Assembly (NCBI GenBank): GCA_012516755.1
Contig: JAAYWE010000093.1
Span: 1 to 12,739, forward strand
From: Treponema sp.
Lineage (GTDB): Bacteria > Spirochaetota > Spirochaetia > Treponematales > Rectinemataceae
Direction: 5' to 3'
Length of the DNA: 12,739 bases
Below the pieces are notes generated by a model, which was given only the letters and a program-made list of their open reading frames with translations, had not been told where the DNA came from and made no database searches. The translations under genes and the position numbers were made by a program. Shown piece by piece: positions 7,078 through 12,732 of this stretch. The stretch's first letter is position 1; each line of letters begins with the position of its first letter.

Positions 7078-8496
7078 ATGGCAAGGCCGAGAAAAAATGA
7101 AGGCATTCGGTACCTCGCGTTCTTAAAAACTTTACCGAGCGGTTCCAAAATATACTATATAAAGTTTTTTGATGATACAGGAGCCGTGTTTTCTATCCGT
7201 TCCTCTGGCACCAACAATCGGGACAAGGCGCATGCATTCGCGGGTAAATTGCTCGCGACGGAAAACTTTCGCGCGCTAGCGTTGAAGAAACGCCTTGCAA
7301 AAGCAAAACAAGAACGTGAGCGTATAATCCTTGAAAATGAGCTCAAACAGGCCCAAGGCACCGAGGCCGAACGTATTTCGCGGATGCCTGTTGTAGATGC
7401 GCTTGCTTTATTCTGGAATAGCGCTGAATCGCCATACCTGCAAGATCTCGCCGATGCGGGCCGCCCGCTATCAGGGCACTATATTGCCGAGAACCAAAAG
7501 AACGTTAACCGATACTTTATTCACTTCTCGCCATTCAAAACCGTATGGATGGCAGATGTTAACTTTATGCTCATTGATGAATTTTGTCGACAGCTAAGAA
7601 AAAAAGGCGCCTCGCGATATATTATCAATTCTGCAATCAATACGCTCCGCGCACCGTGTACATGGCTTGCGGCCCGCGGTGTGATGCCTGAAATTTCTTT
7701 CAAAGGGATAGCGTTACCTGAAAAGAAACCACAAGAGCGCGGTATACTATCAGCGATAGAGCTTGAGAGGATTGTTAAGCTTGAAACCTTGCCGGTATGG
7801 TATACCGAGGCAGGACAGCCGCGCATAGATACCAAGCCTAGGCCTAGATTGCCCGGCAAAAAGCAAAACCATGGGATGCCCGGTGTGGGATTCAGGGAAA
7901 AGCTGGCCGTTATTTTGGGGGCGTACACAGGCGCACGGCTCGGCGAGCTTCGGGCGTTGCAATGGCGTAACGTGGACATTCAGCGCGGCATTATTCAAAT
8001 TCAGCAGAACTACGTCGATGCGGACGGCATGAAAAAACCAAAGGCGCGATCCGCGCGCACGGTTGTAATATCAGCAACGCTCGAACACATGCTCATCGAG
8101 GCGCGCAAGATCGCAGCAGAGATCGGCTGCGATGGTCCTGATCATTTTGTTTTAATCAATCCCGCCGATGTATCGAAGCCTATTTCACAAACCACTATCG
8201 CCCGCGGATGGGATCGAGTACTTCGCGCAATCGGCATTTCAGCCCAAGAACAGAAGGCGCGGAATTTGGTATTCCACGGGCTTCGCCATCTCTATGCTAC
8301 ACGCCTCATTGATGCAGGGTTAAGCCCCGGAGAGGCCGCCAAGCTCACCGGACACCGCGTACTTGCTACACTTGGCAGATATTCGGATCATGTACAAGAC
8401 GAAACACTTGCGAAAGCAAGAGAGATCCTTGATAGCGCGCTGTATGGCAAAAAAGTAGCGGATCATGAGCACAATTCCATGCGATCAAAAAGCTGA
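7078..8496 (+). CDS. int: Tyrosine recombinase / site-specific integrase
   Basis: A 472-residue phage-type integrase that should catalyse integration and excision of the element at the tRNA-Val gene. An N-terminal arm-binding region (about 1-90, with a long basic helix 66-92) precedes a core-binding SAM-like domain (about 105-205) and the catalytic domain (about 220-455). Catalytic residues seen are R287 (TGARLGELR), a candidate K322 (PKARSART), H400 and R403 (HGLRH), H426 (LTGH) and nucleophile Y435 (GRYSDH), so the active site looks complete. The ATG is preceded by AGGAGG (7065-7070) with 7 nt spacing. The gene points away from the tRNA, 79 bp downstream. No own promoter is obvious in that gap, so expression may rely on the tRNA promoter or on the hairpin region just upstream. 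Confidence 0.93.
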   Translation: MARPRKNEGIRYLAFLKTLPSGSKIYYIKFFDDTGAVFSIRSSGTNNRDKAHAFAGKLLATENFRALALKKRLAKAKQERERIILENELKQAQGTEAERISRMPVVDALALFWNSAESPYLQDLADAGRPLSGHYIAENQKNVNRYFIHFSPFKTVWMADVNFMLIDEFCRQLRKKGASRYIINSAINTLRAPCTWLAARGVMPEISFKGIALPEKKPQERGILSAIELERIVKLETLPVWYTEAGQPRIDTKPRPRLPGKKQNHGMPGVGFREKLAVILGAYTGARLGELRALQWRNVDIQRGIIQIQQNYVDADGMKKPKARSARTVVISATLEHMLIEARKIAAEIGCDGPDHFVLINPADVSKPISQTTIARGWDRVLRAIGISAQEQKARNLVFHGLRHLYATRLIDAGLSPGEAAKLTGHRVLATLGRYSDHVQDETLAKAREILDSALYGKKVADHEHNSMRSKS

Positions 8497-8503
8497 AAAG
8501 TAC

Positions 8504-8559
8504 ACTATGTATTGTGGTATCGCAAAAATTCTAAAAATATTATACTTTCTATTGTGATG
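8504..8559 (+). promoter_or_regulatory. Direct repeat around TATTGTG upstream of HTH gene
   Basis: ACTATGTATTGTGGTA (8504-8519) and ACTTTCTATTGTGATG (8544-8559) match at 12 of 16 positions, with the identical core TATTGTG (8510-8516, 8550-8556) spaced 40 bp, close to four helical turns. They lie just upstream of the -35 box of the next gene and may be protein-binding sites. Confidence 0.35.
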
Positions 8560-8563
8560 GCAC

Positions 8564-8592
8564 TTGACACGTTATGCAATATATATTATATT
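8564..8592 (+). promoter_or_regulatory. Strong sigma70 promoter of the small HTH gene
   Basis: A perfect -35 TTGACA (8564-8569), a 17-bp spacer and -10 TATATT (8587-8592) make this the best promoter match in the window. The predicted start is near 8599, 16 nt before the chosen ATG. Confidence 0.8.
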
Positions 8593-8593
8593 G
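8577..8593. promoter_or_regulatory. 17-bp palindrome over the -10 box (candidate operator)
   Basis: CAATATA-TAT-TATATTG is a perfect inverted repeat (7-bp arms, 3-bp centre) covering the -10 hexamer. A repressor bound here would block the promoter. The HTH protein encoded just downstream is the obvious candidate for autoregulation, by inference only. Confidence 0.55.
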
Positions 8594-8614
8594 AGGATAA
8601 AGGATAGTAAGCGA

Positions 8615-9058
8615 ATGGCGAGATTGAAACCTTTGATGCCGTTGCCCACATACCTTAAAAAAGTGAGGCGGCTTGCCAACGAGCCCGCAGGCACGATAGT
8701 TAAAAGAGCGACGCCCGCTGGCAAGCTAGCGCGGGATCTGTACGCTATGGGCTTGCGCCTCGGCGACGGAATTCCGGCTACAAAAATAAATCCAGATGCC
8801 TACAATTATATAAAGCGCAAGGATCTCGTCTTTTTACGTAACACAAATTTCCTTTCGAGGCGAGAACTTGCTGATATCCTCGATATTGACATTGTGAGGA
8901 TTACTCGATGGCTTAAGCCCGGCAAAAATCTTGATGATTTTTTGCCAATAAAAATAATTGATTTTGATCACAAAGTTAGCGCATGGCGCGCGGTTCATGG
9001 CAGAGGCCTCGGACGCAACGCGCTTGAGATCGCTAGAGGGAATTATCGGCCCAAATAG
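8615..9058 (+). CDS. Small HTH protein, candidate element repressor/regulator
   Basis: A 147-residue, basic protein that I do not recognise as a named family. The clearest feature is a helix-turn-helix at about residues 80-101 (LSRRELADILDIDIVRITRWLK), suggesting DNA binding. The N-terminus is rich in K/R and P. No membrane segment or signal peptide is seen. The frame is open back to a TTG at 8564, but that TTG is the -35 box itself, so I take the ATG at 8615, with AAAGGA about 10 nt upstream. It is monocistronic: it has its own promoter, a palindrome over the -10 box and a terminator that includes its stop codon. Its position between integrase and the excisionase/Rep operon fits a lysogeny-type repressor or control protein, but that role is inferred. 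Confidence 0.75.
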   Translation: MARLKPLMPLPTYLKKVRRLANEPAGTIVKRATPAGKLARDLYAMGLRLGDGIPATKINPDAYNYIKRKDLVFLRNTNFLSRRELADILDIDIVRITRWLKPGKNLDDFLPIKIIDFDHKVSAWRAVHGRGLGRNALEIARGNYRPK

Positions 9059-9067
9059 GGCCTTTTT
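9048..9067 (+). terminator. Intrinsic terminator overlapping the HTH gene stop codon
   Basis: GGCCC (9048-9052), loop AAATA, GGGCC (9058-9062), then TTTTT (9063-9067). The stem is short but all G-C, and the stop codon TAG (9056-9058) lies in the loop and descending arm. It would close the HTH transcript and insulate the structured block and operon downstream. Confidence 0.7.
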
Positions 9068-9071
9068 ACGG

Positions 9072-9209
9072 CAACAAACCTGTTGAACTGTCGCCCCCGG
9101 GCAGATAGGGATGCAGGAAGCCGGATCATGTGAGTTTGAAAGCACGAGTGAGATCGTATGATCTCGGTTATCGTGCTGGCACACTTTGCTTGATCCGGGG
9201 GCATGTCCC
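9072..9209. other. Multi-hairpin structured block (candidate ncRNA, leader or protein-binding DNA)
   Basis: There are three successive hairpins. H1 is CAACA/TGTTG (9072-9076, 9081-9085). H2 is CTGTC/GGCAG (9088-9092, 9100-9104). H3 is a nested stem-loop: GGGATGC (9108-9114) with GCATgtCCC (9201-9209), CCGGATCA (9121-9128) with TGATCCGG (9191-9198), TGTG (9129-9132) with CACA (9180-9183), AGCACGA (9141-9147) with TCGTGCT (9171-9177), and GAGATC (9150-9155) with GATCTC (9160-9165) capped by GTAT. A competing 8-bp pairing, GCCCCCGG (9093-9100) with CCGGGGGC (9195-9202), would exclude part of H3. I recognise no known RNA family. There is no ORF of coding character. It sits between a terminator and the HTH/Rep operon, and its 3' arm contains the -35 box of a candidate promoter, so it could equally be an operator. 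Confidence 0.65.
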
Positions 9210-9218
9210 TTGCATAAT
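9190..9218 (+). promoter_or_regulatory. Candidate promoter of the HTH/Rep operon
   Basis: TTGATC (9190-9195), 17-bp spacer, CATAAT (9213-9218). The -35 box lies inside the 3' arm of the nested stem-loop, so a protein bound to the palindrome would compete with polymerase. The match is moderate (4/6 and 5/6). Confidence 0.4.
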
Positions 9219-9273
9219 CTTCTCACCTTTGCTCCGTTAGGGCTTGGGTGGGGTATTATGCAGGGGGTTCGCC

Positions 9274-9471
9274 ATGCAAAACCTTTCATCAAAATTGTTT
9301 ATCTCGCGCCGAGAAGCCGCAAAACAGCTTGGTTTAAGCATCCCAACATTAGAACGCCGCATTGATGACGGCACAATTCCACACATTCGTATTGGCCGCC
9401 GTATCCTTATCCCCGCCGACATTCTAAACCGCCTTGCCCAAAAAGCCTACCAAGCAGGGGGCGAAAAATGA
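9274..9471 (+). CDS. Excisionase-like HTH protein 1 (HTH_17 / MerR-like)
   Basis: A 65-residue protein with the small winged-HTH fold of excisionases and AlpA-type regulators. ISRREAAKQLGLSIPTLERRIDDGTIPHIRIGRRILIPADIL (about residues 9-50) has the typical recognition helix followed by the G(T/R)xxxI-wing-I(P) pattern. Such proteins bind att-site DNA to favour excision or act as transcription factors. The ATG at 9274 is preferred over an upstream TTG at 9244 because AGGGGG sits about 7 nt upstream and the domain starts right after it. The stop codon overlaps the start of the next gene (ATGA at 9468), indicating translational coupling. With an integrase upstream, a recombination directionality role is likely but not shown. 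Confidence 0.8.
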   Translation: MQNLSSKLFISRREAAKQLGLSIPTLERRIDDGTIPHIRIGRRILIPADILNRLAQKAYQAGGEK

Positions 9472-9731
9472 GCGCGCATATCCGCCCTGTCGCGCTTAAC
9501 GTTAACGACGCTGCCAATGCTCTGGGCGTAAGCGCACGCACAGTTTGGAATCTCGTCAGGAATGGCATGCTCCCCTCTCTCCATATTGGCACACGGGTTC
9601 TTGTGCCCTATCAAGCAATTGAAGATTTCGTGATGAACCACGCCGATACGAGCGGCACACACACCCGGCCGGATGCGGCCATTCGGATCGCGCAGGGAAA
9701 CCGTGCCCGTAAAGTGGAGGTTTCGCGATGA
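9468..9731 (+). CDS. Excisionase-like HTH protein 2 (HTH_17 / MerR-like)
   Basis: An 87-residue protein with the same domain type as the previous gene. LNVNDAANALGVSARTVWNLVRNGMLPSLHIGTRVLVPYQAIEDFV (about residues 10-55) is followed by a charged, probably flexible tail of about 30 residues. The two proteins share the fold pattern but differ in most residues, so if they are paralogues the duplication is old. AGGGGG precedes the ATG, which overlaps the stop of the upstream gene (ATGA). Its own stop overlaps the next start in the same way. One of the pair may serve as directionality factor and the other as operon activator or origin-binding protein, an inference from analogous satellite elements. 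Confidence 0.8.
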   Translation: MSAHIRPVALNVNDAANALGVSARTVWNLVRNGMLPSLHIGTRVLVPYQAIEDFVMNHADTSGTHTRPDAAIRIAQGNRARKVEVSR

Positions 9732-10153
9732 CCGCGGCGAGTGTAAAAAAACCCGCCGGGCGGGCGGGCAAGGGAAGCGGTAATTGTATATCTAGCAATA
9801 ATATAACAAATATTGCAAACAATGTCAAGCTCCCTGAATGGATTATTGAAAAGCTCGCCAAAATCGCCGCTAGAACCGATATATGGCAGCTTGAGCAGGA
9901 AGAGATCGCGATCCTTGCGGCTGAAATTCGAAACTTTCCCGAATCAGCAAAAATACTCAGCGCAGACTTTCGCCAAAAGGTGCAAGCCGAAAAACCGCGC
10001 GAACTGGAGCCTATAGAACGCGCGGCGATTATTATAATTGCGTGGGATTGGCGCGATGTTGCTGATATTTACCGGAACTGCTCTCTTATGGAGAAAGTAA
10101 CCGCAAGGCTTGACGCGTTAGCGTTCGTTCTCCGCAAGGAGGCCGAAACATGA
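9728..10153 (+). CDS. Hypothetical protein in the Rep operon
   Basis: A 141-residue soluble protein that I do not recognise. The first 20 residues are K/G/A-rich (KKPAGRAGKGSG) and are followed by an Asn/Ser/Ile-rich stretch (about 20-33) encoded by an AT-rich patch. From residue 34 it appears mainly alpha-helical, with an acidic middle (WQLEQEEIAILAAEI) and a hydrophobic stretch IIIIAWDW (101-108) that is too short for a membrane span. The start is supported by GGAGG 7 nt upstream and the ATGA overlap. The stop overlaps the ATPase start (ATGA at 10150). By position it could be an accessory to the Rep ATPase, for example a loader or primase partner. No motif supports a specific function. Confidence 0.75.
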   Translation: MTAASVKKPAGRAGKGSGNCISSNNITNIANNVKLPEWIIEKLAKIAARTDIWQLEQEEIAILAAEIRNFPESAKILSADFRQKVQAEKPRELEPIERAAIIIIAWDWRDVADIYRNCSLMEKVTARLDALAFVLRKEAET

Positions 10154-11256
10154 CTACAATATCCGACGATTTTGAAGCGACGATTGATCAGGTTGCGAGG
10201 ATTGAAGCCGACCGTCAAAAACGGCTAAGTAAAGTAGAGATCATAAGCGGCAAGGCACTCATGCAGAAAAGCTTTCCTGAGCCGCGGTACCTCTGGGACT
10301 CAGCTCTTCCTGACTCTGGCCTTGCGGTGATGGCTGCAAGCAAGGCAGCAGGCAAAACCCTGCTACTTTTGCAGCTTGCAGACGCGGTGAGTCGAGGGCG
10401 CGAATTCCTGGGCTTACCTACAAGGCTGACAAAAACGCTCTTCATTGAGATGGAGCTATCAGAGCGCCGCATGCAACAAAGACTCTTCAAAATGGGTATT
10501 ATAGCAAGCGACATGCTACACTTCGCGCACAAATGGACTCAGGGCGACGAGGGCTTGCAGACCATAACAGATGCCGTCAAAGAACATGGGTATGGGCTTG
10601 TAATCGTTGACGTCATGCAAATGCTCTGGCCGATGGATGCAGATACAAACAGCTATCAAGACACCTATAGTGTGTTATCGCCTTTACGACAAATTGCAAA
10701 CGATCTAGGCGTGATGATCCTACTTGTAACGCACCGGCGCAAGATGGAATCAGCCGACTACCTGGACGGTGTAATAGGATCGGTTGGGATCTCAGCAAAC
10801 GCTGATGTAGTCTTCTCGCTGATCCGAACGCGCGGCGAAAAAGAGGCAGTACTTCATATTGACGGCAACGATATTGAGAGCCGAAAGATTGCGCTATGCT
10901 TTAATACTGACCCTCTAGGCTTTAGCCTAAGCGATGCTACACCTGAAGAGATCGGGCTTTCACCTGAACGCCGCGAAATCATGGATGCAATACGAGAGCT
11001 GGGCGGTACGGCAAAACCTGGGCAAGTGGCGACGGCATTAGGTAAAGACCGCTCAAATGTCGGACACTTGATGCAGGCGATGGCGGAGCTGGGGATTCTG
11101 AAGACCATAGGAACGGGAAAATATACCATAAACAACCGCATTCCCACCGTTCCCACTATTCCCACTTTGAGAGACAAGCCTGTAACTGGGAATGATGGGA
11201 ATACTGGGAATGACACTTTGGCGGCAAGTGTTCACATTAAGGAAGAGCTTTTTTGA
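10150..11256 (+). CDS. RecA-like / RepA-type AAA ATPase (AAA_25) with C-terminal winged helix
   Basis: A 368-residue protein resembling RepA/hexameric-helicase-like ATPases of plasmids and integrative elements. It is expected to act in element replication. The N-terminal linker is followed by a RecA fold: a degenerate Walker A, ASKAAGKT (63-70, first Gly replaced by Ala), the segment LFIEMELSERRMQQR (97-111), Walker B GLVIVDVMQML (149-159, D154) and the sensor-like ILLVTHRRK (190-198). Residues about 271-328 form a winged-helix region (REIMDAIRELGGTAKPGQVATALGKDRSNVGHLMQAMAELGIL), suggesting sequence-specific DNA binding. The tail has triplet-repeat residues IPTVPTIPT and TGNDGNTGN, which reflect an inverted DNA repeat array. 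AAGGAGG lies 7 nt before the ATG. A regulatory or DnaB-like role rather than initiation cannot be excluded. Confidence 0.8.
   Translation: MTTISDDFEATIDQVARIEADRQKRLSKVEIISGKALMQKSFPEPRYLWDSALPDSGLAVMAASKAAGKTLLLLQLADAVSRGREFLGLPTRLTKTLFIEMELSERRMQQRLFKMGIIASDMLHFAHKWTQGDEGLQTITDAVKEHGYGLVIVDVMQMLWPMDADTNSYQDTYSVLSPLRQIANDLGVMILLVTHRRKMESADYLDGVIGSVGISANADVVFSLIRTRGEKEAVLHIDGNDIESRKIALCFNTDPLGFSLSDATPEEIGLSPERREIMDAIRELGGTAKPGQVATALGKDRSNVGHLMQAMAELGILKTIGTGKYTINNRIPTVPTIPTLRDKPVTGNDGNTGNDTLAASVHIKEELF
11140..11211. repeat. Inverted iteron-like array (3 + 3 copies, 9-bp period) in the 3' end of the Rep gene
   Basis: TTCCCAC occurs at 11141, 11150 and 11159 (exact 9-bp period). TGGGAAT occurs at 11187, 11196 and 11205 (again 9-bp period). 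The two sets are in opposite orientation around a 21-bp centre (11166-11186). The outer and inner copies are perfect complements over 7 bp (ATTCCCA/TGGGAAT). Regular repeats next to a rep gene recall origin iterons, and a related CGGGAATG is seen at 11277-11284. Confidence 0.65.
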
Positions 11257-11295
11257 TGGTTACGGCGCGGTAGTGGCGGGAATGTAGCTTTTGAT

Positions 11296-11326
11296 AGCAG
11301 GCGGCGATAAGCCGCTTGCTTTATTA
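11296..11326 (+). terminator. Strong intrinsic terminator after the Rep operon
   Basis: AGCAGGCGGC (11296-11305), loop GATAA, GCCGCTTGCT (11311-11320): a 10-bp stem with one G-U pair, followed by TTATTA. It lies 40 bp after the Rep stop codon and should end the four-gene operon. Confidence 0.75.
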
Positions 11327-11648
11327 TCTCAAAATGACAATATTACAATATACGTCAAGATGTAAACTTTCGCCAACGCGCGCGAAGGATGAAGTCAAGA
11401 GCGCTTTCACTTAAAACTCTTCTTTTATTTAAAGTGTATCCGGTTTATCCGATAGATCGAACCTATAAAACTGTAATAATAAATAAGCTTTTTCTAAAAA
11501 GAATATTCTCTTAATTAACTAAACATGAAACATAGATTTTTCACTTGCTTTATTAAAAATATAAGGTATTTTATAAAAAATACACCGCTAAATTATAATA
11601 AGGAGGCATGATAAAAAAGTACCCAGGAAGTCGGGGGATAGTATAAAC
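11327..11648. other. AT-rich gene-free stretch, candidate origin region
   Basis: No convincing gene is seen. From about 11400 the DNA is strongly AT-rich and holds small dyads such as GTATTTT-ATAA-AAAATAC (11566-11583), a near-dyad CACTTAAA/TTTAAAGTG (about 11409-11436) and a TATCCG doublet near 11439-11454. CAATATTACAATATA (11338-11352) shares the half-site CAATATA with the palindrome over the HTH-gene promoter. AAGGAGG (11600-11606) is followed after one base by a 12-codon frame, too close and too short to support as a gene. AT-rich DNA next to a Rep gene and an iteron-like array fits an unwinding element. Confidence 0.4.
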
Positions 11649-11664
11649 TGTATTCCTAAGCTTC
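11649..11664 (+). repeat. Left terminal inverted repeat of the IS
   Basis: TGTATTCCTAAGCTTC, the exact reverse complement of 12724-12739. Ten of its bases (11654-11663) also pair with the leader copy at 11683-11692. Confidence 0.92.
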
Positions 11665-11692
11665 TAAACTTGCATTATAGTAAAGCTTAGGA
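11654..11692 (+). promoter_or_regulatory. RBS-occluding hairpin in the transposase leader
   Basis: TCCTAAGCTT (11654-11663) pairs perfectly with AAGCTTAGGA (11683-11692) around a 19-nt loop. The distal arm contains the first four bases of the transposase ribosome binding site AGGAGG (11689-11694). RNA reading in from outside would hide the site. RNA started inside, for example from the -10-like TATAGT at 11676-11681, would lack the upstream arm. Confidence 0.55.
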
Positions 11693-11700
11693 GGTTAAAA

Positions 11701-12732
11701 ATGGACGTAGCCCTAAAGATCGCCAAGCAAAGATTGAGCGTGTTAGAGCTTGCTGAGCAGCTCGGTAGTGTTTCCGAGGCCTGCCGGCGCCGTGGTATGG
11801 ATCGCACCTCGTTCTACGAGTGGAAGCGGCGCTTTCAGACCCATGGTCTTGAGGGACTTAAGGACTTACCGCCGATTCATAAGAGTCACCCGCAAACGGT
11901 AAAACCCGAAGTCCAAGCAAGGATTGTCGAATTGGCCTTAGCGCACCCTTCATACGGCTGCAATAAGATCGAGAAGCTTTTGTCCTTCGAAGGCCCGTAT
12001 GTCTCCAATGTCACCATTCAGAAGATTTTAATCGAGCATGGTCTAGGATCACGATATGACCGGTGGTTAGCGCTGGAAAAGAAGGCAGCTGAACAGAGCA
12101 TTGAGCTTTCCTCGGATCAAATAGCCTTCATTGAGAAGCAGAATCCGAGCTTCAAAGAGCGACATGTTGAAAGCGCCGGTCCAGGGCAGCTCTTGTGCCA
12201 GGATACATTTTTTGTCGGCACCCTCAAGGGTGTTGGCCGTGTGCACCTGCATACAGTAATTGATACGTTCGGAAGCTATGCGTTTGGTTTTCTGCATACC
12301 ACTAAGCAACCAGAGGCTGCCGTGGCGGTCGTACACAATGATGTACTCCCCTTCTACAAGGGGCTGGGAATACCGGTCAATGCGATTCTTACCGATAATG
12401 GCCGCGAGTATTGCGGTACAGACGCTCATCCCTATGAACTATACCTAGCACTGAACGATATCGAACACCGGCGGACACAAGTGAGACGACCGCAGACGAA
12501 TGGGTTTGTAGAACGATTTAACCGCACTGTTCTGGATGAATTTTTCAGGGTGGCGTTCAGGCAAAAGCTCTACGAGAGTGTAGAATCCCTGCAAATTGAT
12601 TTAGACAGGTGGCTCCAAGAGTATAACTATGAGAGGCCACACCTTGGGTATAGAAACCAGGGCAGATGTCCCTGGGAAACCATAGAGATGTTCCTCAAGG
12701 GGACTTTAAAAAATGTAAGCAATGAAGCTTAG
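11701..12732 (+). CDS. IS481-like DDE transposase
   Basis: A 343-residue transposase. N-terminal HTH modules (about 1-60, including LGSVSEACRRRGMDRTSFYEWKRRF) and a second winged region (about 70-115, PSYGCNKI) bind the IS ends. The rve-type catalytic domain has D168 (LLCQDTF), D232 (LTDNGREYCG) and E271 (NGFVERFNRT), giving a complete DDE triad, followed by the family's YNYERPHLGY segment (308-317). AGGAGG is 6 nt before the ATG. The length is in the family range, and no frameshift or internal stop is seen, so it is probably active. The stop codon TAG (12730-12732) is formed by the right inverted repeat. Confidence 0.93.
   Translation: MDVALKIAKQRLSVLELAEQLGSVSEACRRRGMDRTSFYEWKRRFQTHGLEGLKDLPPIHKSHPQTVKPEVQARIVELALAHPSYGCNKIEKLLSFEGPYVSNVTIQKILIEHGLGSRYDRWLALEKKAAEQSIELSSDQIAFIEKQNPSFKERHVESAGPGQLLCQDTFFVGTLKGVGRVHLHTVIDTFGSYAFGFLHTTKQPEAAVAVVHNDVLPFYKGLGIPVNAILTDNGREYCGTDAHPYELYLALNDIEHRRTQVRRPQTNGFVERFNRTVLDEFFRVAFRQKLYESVESLQIDLDRWLQEYNYERPHLGYRNQGRCPWETIEMFLKGTLKNVSNEA

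Noticed and set aside
7521..7979. Minus-strand open frame of 152 codons inside the integrase gene
   Set aside because: It lies entirely antisense to a clear integrase reading frame and resembles no protein family.
8564..8614. TTG start giving a 164-aa form of the HTH protein
   Set aside because: That TTG is the first part of a perfect TTGACA -35 box, the extra residues come from the promoter, and no ribosome binding site precedes it.
9072..9209. Retron msr-msd or DGR-type RNA
   Set aside because: The flanking complementary ends are suggestive, but no reverse transcriptase is present in the window.
9244..9273. Earlier TTG start for the first excisionase-like gene
   Set aside because: The ATG at 9274 has AGGGGG at a good distance and the domain begins directly after it.
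8834..9292. Minus-strand open frame of 152 codons across the structured block
   Set aside because: It overlaps the HTH gene antisense and the hairpin block, has no ribosome binding site that stands out, and the protein has no recognisable domain. It looks like a shadow of the + strand gene.
11140..11211. CRISPR-like repeats
   Set aside because: The repeats are 7 bp at 9-bp period inside a gene and in two orientations. There are no spacers and no cas genes.
11608..11646. Small peptide gene after AAGGAGG
   Set aside because: Only 12 codons, and one base between the Shine-Dalgarno and ATG is too short for normal initiation.
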